Shown in pieces: positions 24,247 through 35,717 of a DNA stretch of 64,000 nucleotides. Each line of letters starts with the position of its first letter. Within the stretch, counting starts at the first letter, position 1. The position numbers and the translations under genes are program-made. The notes below the pieces were generated by a model. The model saw only the letters and a list, made by a program, of their open reading frames with translations. It made no database searches and was not told where the DNA came from. The stretch comes from Steromphala cineraria (lineage: Eukaryota; Mollusca; Gastropoda; Trochida; Trochidae): NCBI GenBank assembly GCA_916613615.1, contig OU744721.1, forward strand, positions 56,182,747 through 56,246,746. The letters are read 5' to 3'.

Positions 24247-24537
24247 TATGTCTTGACTTTTTAATTAGATCTAACATGTGTATTTTAGATGAAAGGTGTT
24301 CATTGAAAAATGATTTCACTTATGTTTCCAATATTGGTAAGTCAGTGGTTGATTATTGTTTTGTTCTGCATGAATGTTTATTAAAGTTTCAGAACTTTGA
24401 AGTGATACGCCCTAGTGAACTTGTAGATAACGCGGGATGTGTGGGAACAATTGATGGTGATGTTTTACTGAAAATTGACCATTCTATGATCATATGGAAT
24501 ATGGAATTTGAACGGAATGAGCCAGAATGTGACAATA
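24247..24537 (+). pseudogene. LINE-A3 ORF2 piece 1: endonuclease end
   Basis: CLDFLIRSNMCILD, FTYVSNIGKSVVDYCFVLH, FEVIRPSELVDNAGCVG and LLKIDHSMI are the last blocks of the LINE-A endonuclease, including the catalytic DH pair. The sequence stops at GACAATA, where the 3-kb TIR element begins. Confidence 0.82.
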
Positions 24538-24636
24538 GTCCTGTTCAATAAGGGTTGTTACCTCCCTTAGCGAGTTATCCCCCTTACATTTTCCCATAAT
24601 GCAACGCGTTTCCGGAGAGCAATTGTTTGTTTGACA

Positions 24637-24765
24637 ATGGCTGCAGGGCAAACAGAATACATTAACCTCGAGGATTTGAATGTTATATTTTTCGAATCAC
24701 AAATCAATAGCCTTTCTCGTGGTGAAATAATTAAAAGGATAAAGTTTTCTGTTATCAAGAAGTGA
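24637..24765 (+). CDS. Short ORF at the left end of the 3-kb TIR element
   Basis: A 42-residue ORF starting MAAGQTEYINLEDLNVIF, just inside the left inverted repeat. Its start codon sits in a context shared with the right end (CCGGAGAGCAA upstream, then ATGGC). I do not recognise a domain. It may be the severed 5' end of a former transposon gene. Coding status is doubtful. Confidence 0.3.
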   Translation: MAAGQTEYINLEDLNVIFFESQINSLSRGEIIKRIKFSVIKK

Positions 24766-26400
24766 CGAATTAAAATTATCGAACGTATTTTGAATAAGAA
24801 AAGTGACGTGCGTGTGCGTGTTTTTCTTACTAACAGCGAATATACCTATCTTGTTGAATGTAGCAAAGTTCGTTTCAAAATGCTTTCAAAATACTTAATT
24901 GTTATATCATTCTGTTCGGAAATTAAGACTTTGTCGGCAAATGTAAACATCAAAAAATCGAATTTTGAAAAACACTTTTAAAATTATCAGCGTAATTAAC
25001 ATACGTTTTTCAGAATCTCATATAATCCTCAAAAAATGAAAATACACATGTGATCCAATTCCTTGTCGAATGTTGTTCCTAAAAATTGCAAATATTCCGA
25101 GATAAGGTAAACAACATCACATCGAGTACCGATTTGTTTCAACAGTCACATGGGTCGCTTCGCACCAATTAAATTACAACATAACGGTATTTCAGCGAGG
25201 TATTTCAGCGAGGTCAATGTCGTAATTTTTTTCTACATATTTCAAATTGTTCGGAGTGGAAAATAGCAAGTCATATCAATAGATAAAATTAATCAAATCA
25301 ATACAATTGCAATGTAGTTTTACCACATTAGTCTAAAACAATCTTAATTGTCGTAATATTTATGCCGCAGCAATTAGTTTATCTACTACTACTGACTTGC
25401 ATTAGTCTCATGATGTGAAATAGTCGTAACGAATAACTTTCAAGAAGATGTCGTTTGCCAATAAAATATGAGTGAGTAATTTGACTGTTTTGATTTGTAT
25501 TTGATATGTATGAAATTTATATGACATTTCTTGATCAAATATATAAAAATTAAACCGTAATCGTATTTAATTTACATGCGAGATATGTTTTCCCCAACAC
25601 GTTGACCGTGCCATTTGAACAAATCGAGCATAGCGCAGTCTTGATCCCGCCGACTGTCGATGTTGCATCACTGGAATCGTTAATTTTAAATTAAAAGGTC
25701 GCTTAAATGTGAAATTTTTGTACGAATAGGATTGTTAAGACATCGATGTCCACTATTTCAAGTTTAAATTTTGTTTGTCAATAGAATTATTGTTCGTATA
25801 AACAATTTCGCAAAAAACATTCTCGTAAGTAAATTGTCACTGCTATGTAGCTAATATGACGCCATGAATGGGGGGTATCTCATGAAACAAGCTTAGCAGT
25901 AATAAACTAAATGGTGTTTTATAATCGAAAAAAAAATCTAGAATTGTAAAAAAATACATTTTAGACACCACACATGTTTTATTTTTGTTTAATGTTCCAT
26001 AATTATTGTCTGAATACGATTATAAAATATTGGCTACGTGATTGTCATGTAAATCATTGACGTTGTTTCGATATGTGCCTCGCCGTAGCGAAGGAAATCT
26101 CAATCCAAGTTAAAATGTATTTTGCATCTATTCTACAATGAATTTCCGTAAACCCTTTAACAGTCATTCGTGGAAATGTATTTCGTTCTTGGTTTTAAGT
26201 GGAAAAATTATAGGATGACACTGATCTCAAAATATCTCGATTTGTCATCGTTCAACATTTTCGCTATGTTGCGATATGTTACGATCTTTTTCATCTGTCA
26301 TTAGTGGCGATATCAATAAGAGATGGACGTATATTTGTATGAAAACGACAATTTTTATTACTCATATTTGGGATATAGAAAGGCAAATCGATTACTTAGG

Positions 26401-26563
26401 AGATAAACCTACTGTGTTTTTTAATTTTCGTGGTCTAACGTAGATTCGATACCTGTTGATGTCATTCGGAGCCGAACGAGTAAGCGTGAGGCTTCGAATG
26501 TAACATCAACGGTATCGAATCTACGTTAAACCACGAAAATTATCAAACACAGTAGGTTTATCT
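26401..26563. repeat. Long foldback hairpin inside the 3-kb element
   Basis: Arms of about 73 bp pair with few mismatches (AGATAAACCTACTGTG at one end, CACAGTAGGTTTATCT at the other). The loop is about 16 bp around GAACGAGTAAGCGTGA. Confidence 0.92.
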
Positions 26564-26624
26564 CCATTCTACCATGACGAGTTTTTATAGCCTTTTAAAT
26601 GTACTTTCTTTTCTACCTCGTAAC

Positions 26625-26710
26625 GTCAGTTGTGCTTCGGTCAACACTGTGATGTCATAATGTCTTGTGCTTATGACGTCAACCTTGTTGACGTCACTGT
26701 TGACATCGCT
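26625..26710. repeat. Cluster of TGACGTCA-like words
   Basis: AACGTCAG, GATGTCATAA, TATGACGTCAAC and TTGACGTCACTG lie within 90 bp just right of the foldback. TGACGTCA is the CREB/ATF consensus, but here the words look like a decayed short repeat. Confidence 0.45.
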
Positions 26711-27340
26711 CAAACCAAAACCGGTTGCGGTAGCTTATTGATCTAAATTCAGCCTTTCGCTTAAAATTACACTATTTCCTGGATATAAACATGCACGATA
26801 TTGATGCGAACCAAACTCTCATTATATAAAAGTACGGATAGTACAATGATAAAAGACTTTTAGTTAGTATTCAGACGAAACAATTGCCGAAGCGTACGGT
26901 GACTGTATGCATGTCGACTCATTCGTTTCTATGGCAGTGTGTATAAAACCGCGGTGAATCGCCCGTCATAAAAATCGTGTTCGAACTTAGGTTCGACCAT
27001 AGAAATAAACCAATGAAATTCGAGGATTTTGAAATGTCATGGTAGAATTAAACTTTGATGTAATTTTGAAAATGATTGATACGTTATCTGTAAAAACATC
27101 AACACGGAAGTAAATTGCATCGTTGAGTAAATATTTTGACTGCTTGAAATTACGTTGAAAATTCATCATTTCAACTAACATCGTTTGTAACAAGCTCTTG
27201 TTTGTTGGAAGAAAGTCGCATAATCGTGCAGAACAATTTTTTTCTGGTACAGAATTTATTTCGGAATAAACTGATATAAATTATTTTCTACAGAAATATT
27301 TATTGACAAAAAAGTCCGATTTTGAAAATTAAGTACAAAA

Positions 27341-27445
27341 TTATGACTTTCCTCGATAATTACTACAAACACAACAGTAGTGTCGCTTTGCCGTAGGAGA
27401 TTTTCCTTCTAACATGTGAACGCTACTCTGTAATGTTTCTGCCAT
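27341..27445 (-). CDS. Short ORF at the right end of the 3-kb TIR element
   Basis: A 34-residue inward-facing ORF: MAETLQSSVHMLEGKSP followed by HYCCVCSNYRGKS. The last block resembles the start of a THAP-type C2CH zinc finger (CCVxxCSNxRGK), common at the N-terminus of transposases, though one spacing residue differs and the rest is missing. Its start region mirrors that of the left ORF. Confidence 0.35.
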   Translation of the reverse strand: MAETLQSSVHMLEGKSPTAKRHYCCVCSNYRGKS

Positions 27446-27545
27446 TTTGCTCTCCGGAAGTGGATTGAGCCGTTCTTCGTAGCAAAAGAGTTCTCCAAGG
27501 GACGTAACTTTCAAGGGAGATAACAACCCTTATTGAACAGGACTA

Positions 27546-28002
27546 TACTGAGAGATGAAGAGATGACTTTATTTTGACATAACTTTGACAAAGAAACCAC
27601 CTAAAGATTTCCTTCAGTCTCCTGACATTACACGTCAACTACGTGATATAGTTGAGAAACTAGAGACAAGTCACAAGAATCAAGACGAAAGCAACAAGTG
27701 TTATGACAGATTGGTTAGTGTTGTACATAATGCAATGAACATACGACTTCCAAAGAAACAGATATATCTTACGGACAGCATCAGAACTAATAAGAAACGA
27801 CGTCAACGACATCCATGGTGGAACGACGACCATCGAGGTGGAACATGATGTGTCAAGCAGAGAGAGCATGGTGCAGATGCAAGATCACAGGGAACAAACT
27901 AGAGTTAAAACACAGGTATATTCAGCTGAGGAAAGAGTTCGACAAGCATGTGCAGAAAGCTAAGAGACGATATCGCGGAGATCTGTATAATGAGATAGGA
28001 GA
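27546..28002 (+). pseudogene. LINE-A3 ORF2 piece 2: linker
   Basis: KKPPKDFLQSPDITRQLRDI, then RRQRHPWWND, then CQAERAWCRCK and HVQKAKRRYRGDLYNEIGD match the endonuclease-to-RT linker of A2 (PPGDFLNSEEV ... CKNPWWNDF ... AERVWCK ... YRSKMHKELEN). One frame change lies at about 27820. The piece ends at the duplication GATAGGAGA (27994-28002). Confidence 0.8.
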
Positions 28003-28084
28003 CAGATAGACAGACAGACAGATACTTTATTTAAGTCTCACCTCATGCATATATACATGGTAAAATACAATAAAACACACAATT

Positions 28085-28112
28085 ACGAGCCACCCATTGA
28101 GGGTTACGAGAA
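28085..28112 (-). promoter_or_regulatory. LINE-A 3'-UTR stem-loop (A4)
   Basis: On the minus strand CTCGTAA is followed by ACCC-TCAAT-GGGT and GG, the same frame as other copies but a different stem. Confidence 0.55.
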
Positions 28113-28237
28113 ATTATTATATACACAATTAAGATACATAAAAATACACTGTACAACAGAAACTATAGCATGGTAAGAATGTAGATAAAAAAGCATATGA
28201 GGAAAAAGTATACGTAAAAAGTACATAACAAAAAATA

Positions 28238-31200
28238 TCACTGGTATAAAATGTTTCTTCTTTGGTCAAGTAAAAGCTTGCAGATTTTGGCACAAATAAA
28301 ATACATTTTAGGGTTGGACAGGATAAAACATATTTTTGTTTCATCATTAAAAATATCAAAAGTATCACAGCTTTCACAACACTTTTCTATCAGGGGTTTC
28401 CTTATATTGTCGTAGAGCGGACAGTGTAATAAAAAGTGTACTTCATCTTCGACGCCATGGCAGTTTAAACCTACTCGTTCTTCAATGGGCAATTGTTCAT
28501 ATCTTCCCGTCTCTAATCTGATTGGCGCCACCCCAATCTAATCTGTGTCATTGTGCTTCTGTATGTCCAGGGCAGGTAGTTTGTCACGTAAGGTTCGACC
28601 CCAAGCGACGTCTTCATTTTCTGATATAGTCGTAGTTTGTTGCCACCATTTCCTCGACGACTGTGGGGCTGTTGTATTGCACTTTTATTCCATGCCTCTG
28701 TAAAAAGTTCCTGAATTTTGACTGTAACTTCACTTTCTATAAATTGTATATGGAAACTGTTGTCGATAGGGATGAAGTGATTAAGATCAAGACTACGAAG
28801 TTTGTTGTGAATTCAGAGGTTCCAGTTTGTAGTTTTCTTCTCAGCTAGTTTATCAGCCCATCTAAAAATTATTGATGTTAGTCTTGTGGGATCCTTGCAA
28901 CTGATTCGTTTGTAGATTCTCACTACGCTGAGCCACTGTCGACTCAACGGTGGTTCCCATCCCATATCCCCGTAGACAGCATTGGTTGGTGTTCACTTCT
29001 TGACGCCCATGAAGTACCGCATGGCTCGGTTATGGACAGCGTTGAGTACAGTGGTGAGTCCCCCAGATGGAAGCGCTGTAGTCTATTGTCGCCCATACCA
29101 TGGTGTCGTAGAGTTTGGTGAAGGTCGCGTACTGTATCCCACCCAGGATATTGCTCTTTGATATAAGAAGACCTAGCGCTCTACTGGCCGAACTCGCTAC
29201 AGCCATCCCCATTCTATTGTAGTCCAAGTGTTCCGTTAGTAAGAGGCCTAAATAATTATAGCAGTCTGTCACTTCTAAACTGGTATCTCCACACTTGAAA
29301 GATTTAGCAGTTCGGTCCTGTGACTGGGGTCGGAAATGGATGACTTTAGACTTGCTTGCATTTACTGTCATTTTGTTTCTAAGGCACCAATTATGTAGAC
29401 AATCCAGAAGAATATTTAGGTCGTTTTCATTTTCAGCAAGAATAATTATGTCGTCTGCGTAGGCCAAGGAACTCACACATGTGTCATCAATGTTTATACC
29501 AATTTCCAGTGCCTTCAACGTAGATATAAGGTCGTCAATATATAGATTAAAAAACAGTTGCGATAGTAAACATCCTTGTCGCAGCCCACTTTTAACGTCA
29601 AACCAGGATGAATATTGTCCATTTATTCGAACTCTTGATTTCACAGAGCAATATAGCGATGTTATGGTGTTGATAATCCCACCTCGAATTCCCATATCTT
29701 TAATTTTCGACCACAACCTTGCTCTGTCAACACAGTCATATGCTTTTTTAAAGTCAATAAAAGCCACATATGTTGATTTCTTTGTACTTTTGCGAGTTTC
29801 AACCATAGAGGTTAGACTGGCGATATGTTCTATTGTAGACCGTTCCTTCGAAAACCATTCTGTTCCTCACTAATTAGTTCGTTGACTTCAACATATTCAG
29901 ACAGACGATTGTTCAAAACAACACAATAGAGTTTATAAGCTGAGCATGTTAGCGTAATTCCCCTGTAGGCCATCGGGTCTCGAGGATCTTCAGAGCCTGA
30001 CTGTGGGATAGGGCTTATGATTCCCTTTCACCAGTCACTTTGAATAATGCCTTTGGTAAAAAGGAGATTAAAAAACTTATTAAAGAACATTATACAGTTT
30101 TCGTTTTTAAACACTTCAACTGATATGTAGTCGAACCCCGGTGATTTTCCCTTTTTAGCTTGTATCAGGACGTGTCTGATTTCTTGCACTGTTATTTCAT
30201 CATTCAGAGTTGTATCGTTCTCTTCTAGATCTGGAGTTATGACGTCACTTCCCTCAGCATTACAGTTAAGAAGCGTGGAGTATGAACTAGCTCATTTATT
30301 CAGAACATCATCTGTATCTCTGCTTATTTGGCCATCTTCCATTACTACTTCCATAGGAATAATATTCTATCAGGGTGTCTCGTTTATGAGTGCGCTTAGC
30401 TTTCTTCACAGCTCCATCAAACACTGCCCTATGTTTCACATACTCTGCTCTCAGACTGACTCGACGCTGCCGGCGGCACCAACACCATCTACATTCAGCC
30501 ACACACATGTCGTTCCACAGTTCTGTCAGGGAGTTCGTCCACCATGGTTTCTTCACTTTATGTCTTCTAGCATTACATGCTGAGGAATTAGTTACACTTC
30601 TGGCCGGAAGGACACCACGCATCTCACTCTCTATTGCCGCTTTAAAATCTTGATAGGCATTGTCAATATTATATTGGTGCAGGACAGTTGATTCTAGTTC
30701 ATATATAATACTGCATAGCAAACTGTTATTTTCATGGGATGACATGAAGCAATTTGGGACATTTTGAGTATTGTACTTCCATGTGCTATTCTCATAGTCA
30801 TCATGCTCATCTACGTATGGTCTGTTAATACAGGAATTTATGGCAAGTGTCCACGTTAATACTGAATGGTCGAGTTAACCTACAGCCACTGCATCAAGTA
30901 CTCCGACTAATCCCGCTTTCTCCACTAGTGAATTTGCTTTTTACACTAGTGAATTTGGACGTATGACCTGAAAGTCTATAAAGTCATGAAGCATTTCATA
31001 ATTACAAAAACAATAATCAACGACAGAAATACCTCTGGAACTAACATAGGTAAAGTCATTCACACCTCTGCGTCCATGCAAAATACAAAGATTAGCGTCA
31101 ATTAAAAAGTCACACAATAAACGCCCATAGCTATTAATACATGTGTCAATAATGTTTCTATCAGGCAACTGATCAACAACCTCTATAAAGTCACGTAAGT

Positions 31201-31684
31201 CGCCACATCTTCCATTGAAGGCGCCACATATGTATTTAATGTTCAGAGATTGGTAGCGTAAAATCTGTGATAGGAGAGTGTCACAGAACTCAACTGCATC
31301 GGTCTGTCTAACCGAGCTTTCAGGGGGCAAGTAGCACACACATAGAACCGACACACAGTCAGATATAGTCTTATGTTCAAGTTTAATCCAAAGTATACCT
31401 TCATAAGACTTGTCAAGGGTTGTCACGTTATACACATCAGTCACTGTGTCTCTTAACAAAAAGCCAACGGCCCCTGAACCACACTTCACGTTTCCATGCA
31501 AAGCAGTCCTATTATGCCAGTGCCATGTATAATTATCAACAAATAGTTTATTATCATTTGCAAGATGGGTTTCCGCGATACCAACAATGTCCAAATTAAG
31601 ATAGTTAACACATGATTCGCACACTCTAAAATGATTACAGTTAATATCATAAGACCAACCCGCGACATTCCAAAATCCGCAAGA
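28238..31684 (-). pseudogene. LINE-A4 ORF2: endonuclease, reverse transcriptase, zinc finger
   Basis: Endonuclease (31684 to about 30941): GFWNVAGWS, IVGIAETHLAND, WHNRTALHG, GSGAVGFLL, FNGRCGDLRDFIE, VVDYCF. The linker keeps HKVKKPWWTNSL. The reverse transcriptase (29806-29030) is open: FIDFKKAYDCVDRARLW, NGQYSSWFDVKSGLRQGCLL, FFNLYIDDL, LAYADDIIILAE, NKMTVNASKSKVIHF, YNYLGLLLTEHLDYNRM, SRALGLLISK. The C-terminus (28531-28238) has VAPIRLETGRYEQLPIEERV and a finger with the first cysteine altered (VGLNCHGVEDEVHFLLHC). Decay is strongest at about 29030-28540 and 30300-29810. Confidence 0.87.
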
Positions 31685-32723
31685 TACCTAGTGATCACCC
31701 CCCCACGCTGGTTGTTATGCCTCCTTGATCGCTCCGCCTCTTGACCTCTGCTCCAATGACGATGTTCACCCTGATTGGCTGTGGACACACGTGGTCGCTG
31801 GTTGTAAACATTGCCACGTGCACTATCACTACTACATCGTTCTCTATCAGGTGTGTTGCTCCTGTCCCGTCGTGGTCTGCCGGTGGTATGGCGTCGTCTG
31901 CTCGAGTAGTGACCGTCCTCGTGGTCGTCCCTCCGCTGTACACATCCTCCATGAAGACGTAGACTGCGTCGACCAGCATCCTCATGTTGGATTCCTGAAT
32001 CCTCTGATGTAGGGGTTAGGTCAGCGCTGACATACACATCTCTATTATTTCTGCTGTCTTTCAGTGTCTTTTTCTGCCTTAGAATGATTTTCTTGTCTTT
32101 AGTTGTTCTACTTGTGGCGATAACTACACCTGGGTATCTGCTGTGCGTTGACTGTTTTCTTTCTGCACCCGTAATGGGGTAACTCGTAGCTTCATTCCGT
32201 CCTTCATCACACTGTTCACTTTATTCACAATGTTCTTATTAGTTGTCTCAGGGATATTTTTCATAATAATGTTCATCACCGTGTCCGGTGCGCGAGTCGC
32301 CTCTGCATACGACCTCGACTTCTTAAGATCCTCTATATCCCTCTCAACACGGGTATTCACATTTTTCTGATCACTAGTAAACTGGGTCACAAGTCTATTT
32401 ACATCACTGACCCTGTCCTTTATTTCGGTCCTCACCTTCGTAACTTCTACATCTATATCAGCCTTGAATTTATCTGTTAGTCGTCTTTCTACTGTCTTAG
32501 TGCACTGCGGTGAACAGTTCAAAACGCCATGTTGGAGAGTCGCCATAATTTCATCACTACTTTTACCTCGTTTCTTTTTGTGTTGTGCAGGTGCAATCTC
32601 TTCTTCTGTACTGCTGTGATGTCTTTTGCGATCGTCAGTTGTATGTACTTCTACCTCTGTGATGACTTGAGACGCCATGACTGTGTCCATGTAGTCTTGT
32701 GAGGTGACAGGGTTCATGTTCAC
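31486..32723 (-). pseudogene. LINE-A4 ORF1, frameshifted near its middle
   Basis: MNMNPVTSQDYMDTVMASQV opens the frame, followed by a basic patch (QHKKKRGKSS), a predicted coiled coil (LTDKFKADIDVEVTKVRTEI) and NIIMKNIPETTNKNIVNKVN of the RRM-like domain. After 32124 the frame shifts (KDKKIILRQKK ... VYVSADLT). An arginine-rich tail then overlaps the start of ORF2 in another frame. It corresponds to ORF1 of A1 and A2. Confidence 0.72.
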
Positions 32724-32938
32724 ACAAGTGGGGCGACCCAGTCCACGTCGACAAAAGTTAATTTGCCTAAAACTCTTCTTTTTCTTCAGTATCTACTTTA
32801 CAGTGTGTGAAACAATCGATAATTCAGTAATATCACATACCTCGATTGTCACTAGATGCACTAAAACTCCATAAAAATTCAAATTTTGTCAGAGAGCAAA
32901 CACACACGACTTGTCACTCTTACGCATGCGATAGGAGA

Positions 32939-34367
32939 TATGTGTGACGACAATAACGTTATATTTTGGAAACGTATTGGGAAAATAGGAGTCGGTAGCG
33001 AGAGACGGAAGGCTATTCCATGAGAGATTGTGAATGAGGATGGCGATATCTGTACAGACAAGGATGTCATGCTCGACCGGTGGTGATCAGATTACCAGAA
33101 ACTGCTAAACTATGACCAACCCCCTGATAGTAGAGACACCGTAACTGAAGTTTTATCTTACCCTGAGGATGAAATGAGCTACTCCATAAGTCTGGATGAG
33201 GTGAAAAAAGCTATCAATACAGCAAAGAATGGAAAAGCCCCAGGAGTGGACGATATTCCCGTTCAGATATTGAAAGGAGAGAACATTCCTCATATACTTC
33301 ACAAGCTTTTCAACATATGCTTCTCATCGTCGACTGTACCCTCAACATTGAATAAAGGAATTATATCTCCTATACCAAAGGCCTCAACATCAGACGCGAT
33401 AGACCCTTTTAGTTACCGGGGTTTGACCCTTGCTACAAGCTGTACTATAAGTTCTTAATGACAGACTTTTATCATGGGCTGAAAGTAATGACGTCATCAG
33501 TAATGACCAAAATGGATTCCGCCGCGGCCGTTTGACCCAAGACCACAAAGGGACACTAACAAATGTAATCAAGACGAGGAAACTTTTAAGGAAACCTACT
33601 TTTGTAGCCTTCATCTATTTTAAGAAGGCGTACGATGGGATAAATCGTGAAAAACTATGGGAAAGACTAATGAAATGTGGTGTTCAGGGGAAAATGATAT
33701 CAGCAATCAAGTCTCTCTACCATGACGTTCAATGTTCTGTTCGAGTTAATCACCCCCATACAGCGTGGTTCGGTGTAAACAGAGGTCTTAAACAGGGATG
33801 TATATTATCTCCGCTGCTGTTTAACCTTTACATAGATGACCTCATTAGAAGTATAAACGCAGTTGGAAGAGGTGTTTACTGTGGAGAAAATGTGTTAATG
33901 TGTTAGCGTATGCAGATGATGTAGCACTAGTTGTCGAGAATGAGGATAATCTCAATATATTACTCTCTGCCCTTGACGATTGGTGTATTAGAAACATTAA
34001 GAACGTGAACCAAGCTAAATCTTACGTTGTCCACTTTAGAGGCCCTTCAGTTGCATGAACGAGTTCACCTGTCACTTGTGAAGACAATACACTGGAAGTA
34101 GTAGACAGTTATCAGTACCTGAAATACCAACTTATGGCTAAGGCAGCAGCTAAGTCAGCCAGTAGAGCTCTAGGTCTCGTGATCTCCAAATCAAAAAATT
34201 TTGGTGGACTACCGTTTAACGTTTTTACCAAACTAAACGACACCATGGTGTGGCCAATTATGGACTATAGCTCGTCAATCTGGGGAACATCAAACTTTTC
34301 AGGCATCAACACAGTTCATCATCGAGCTATCCGCTTTTATCTTGGCGTTGGAAAGTACACCCCTGTA
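32939..34367 (+). pseudogene. LINE-A3 ORF2 piece 3: reverse transcriptase with mutated active site
   Basis: Blocks: FWKRIGKIGVGSERR, YSISLDEVKKAINTAKNGKA, PGVDDIPVQILKGE, ISPIPKAST, then FIYFKKAYDGINREKLW, where the first catalytic aspartate is tyrosine. GLKQGCILSPLLFNLYIDDL, LAYADDVALVVEN (after a frame change at 33905) and SRALGLVISKSKNFGG follow. The piece ends at HHRAIRFYLGVGKYTP, where the L2-like LINE begins. Frame changes lie at about 33455 and 33530 and a small deletion near 34130. Confidence 0.83.
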
Positions 34368-34501
34368 CACCCCAGTTGGTACAGAATGTGCATGTCAGTG
34401 ACCTGTAGATGTCTGATCATTCATGGATTTATTTCACTCTTAGAGCCAGAAAACCTCAACCTGTAGAGAAACATAGTATATGTCGAAACTTGAAAGACAT
34501 A
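34368..34501 (+). pseudogene. L2-like LINE ORF2, left piece
   Basis: In frame with one stop: MSDHSWIYFTLRARKPQP then EKHSICRNLKDI. SDH with the following F.L...KP block is the end of the CR1/L2 endonuclease. The last codon is completed across the TA target, and the right piece continues with SAEDFTNELLSS. Confidence 0.78.
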
Positions 34502-34612
34502 CAGTAGTGTGCAAAAGTAAGTGGTCGGGCAACGCGTTGCCGTGGCCCACCAGTGACTCACGCGTTGCTCACGGGTTGCTCACGGGTGGTTAACGCGTGT
34601 ACAAGCTTAACG
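34502..34612. repeat. Left terminal inverted repeat plus subterminal GTTGCTCACGGGT repeats
   Basis: After the 26-bp terminus come repeated words ACGCGTTGC, GTTGCTCACGGGT and GGTTAACGCGTG. The right end carries the same words inverted. Such subterminal arrays usually bind transposase (general knowledge of the group; inferred here). Confidence 0.75.
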
Positions 34613-34689
34613 GATAAACGAGTCTCTTGACCAAGATTATCTCCCTTGGCTTTAAAATTATTGAAACGAATGCGTTTGAACGATAGTTT

Positions 34690-35460
34690 AAACATGAGAA
34701 TGTTAAATAAGGAAGTAAATTATTATGAACATAATTAAGTGAAAAATATTTTTGTCTGCAATAACAGGACTTGTATGCGTATTAATAAATATGTTATAAA
34801 TGTAGAAATATTGATTTTGAAAGGTATTTTGAATTTGTGCCATATTGAATTTGAAAGAAAAATGATTTCAGAAATAATAGTTTTAAAAAGTATTTTTACT
34901 ATGTGAAATATTGAATTTAAAAGATTTTTTTTAAAATATTGACTTTCAAATATATTTTGATTTTGTAAAATCTTGATTTTGAAACGTATTTTGATCTTGT
35001 AAAATATTGATTTTGAAAGAAATTTTGGTTTTGTGACATATTGGCTTTCAAAGATGTTTTATGTTAGGACACATTAACTTTGAAATATTCAGATTTCAGA
35101 AATGTGCTTTTAGAGAAATCCTTTATTTTGTGACATATTGACTTTGAAAGAATTTTTGATTAAAGGGATAAAACTTTATACAATATTTTTATTATGTGAT
35201 ATATCGATTTCAAAAGATATCTATTTTTTAGAAATATTGACATTGAAAGGGTCTTTAATTTGGTAAGATATTGACTTTGAAAGATATTTGGATTTAAAAG
35301 GATGAAATCTGGGGTTTGTAAGATACTTTTGAGAAATATTCACTTTGAAGGTTATATTATTGTAAGAAAAGATTACTTTGACAGATATCTTGTGAAATAT
35401 TGACGTTATCAGTTTTATAAAAGTTGAATTTGAAAGGTTTTTGATTTAAAGGGATCGATA
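34690..35460. repeat. Degenerate AT-rich tandem repeat
   Basis: A loose unit of about 40-60 bp built on ATATTGACTTTGAAAGATAT and TTTGATTTTGTAA repeats more than ten times with heavy divergence. No ORF. Confidence 0.65.
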
Positions 35461-35603
35461 GTTATGACCATAGCTCCACAGTTGGACAATCTTTACACAC
35501 AGAACTGGCGGGATTTAAATGTTTTCGGAAAACCATTGAAATTGCTATCTTTTGATCGTTTTGTGAAACTACAATGTTATTACAATGTTATTCAAATGTT
35601 GTT

Positions 35604-35713
35604 GGGTTGGAGTTTAACGTCTTCTTTTACCATTGGGTGATGTCGCCGACGTAGGGGCTATGCCATAGTTATTTCCAAAAACAATTGGGGCATAGACACC
35701 CAAGTAAAAAAAG
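35604..35713 (+). repeat. SINE-core-like fragment
   Basis: GTTGGGTTGGAGTTTAACGT and TTGGGTGATGTCGCCGACGT match the fragment at 23593-23655. The piggyBac-like element begins directly to its right. Confidence 0.5.
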
Positions 35714-35717
35714 TTAA

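Larger units (their letters stand above)
24538..27543. mobile_element. 3.0-kb TIR transposon at a TA target, probably non-autonomous
   Basis: It begins GTCCTGTTCAATAAGGG, which recurs inverted at the other end (CCCTTATTGAACAGGAC) with TA on both sides (24536-24537 and 27544-27545). The inverted similarity continues inward loosely: TTGTTACCTCCCTT against TTGTTATCTCCCTT, later CCGGAGAGCAA, then an ATGGC start in each end. The interior is AT-rich and carries a foldback (26401-26563), but no transposase domain is recognisable. TA duplication suggests the IS630/Tc1/mariner group, but the ends are not typical of it. Confidence 0.8.
28003..32929 (-). mobile_element. Full-length antisense LINE-A copy A4 inserted in A3
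   Basis: 4927 bp flanked by GATAGGAGA on both sides (27994-28002, 32930-32938). On the minus strand: 5' UTR (32929-32724), ORF1, ORF2, a 3' UTR with stem-loop (28085-28112), AATAAA and a (TGTC)n tail at 28003. Deleting it rejoins the linker and RT of A3. It is the best-preserved LINE-A copy: the RT core is one open frame of 258 residues. The C-terminal thumb region is decayed. Confidence 0.9.
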
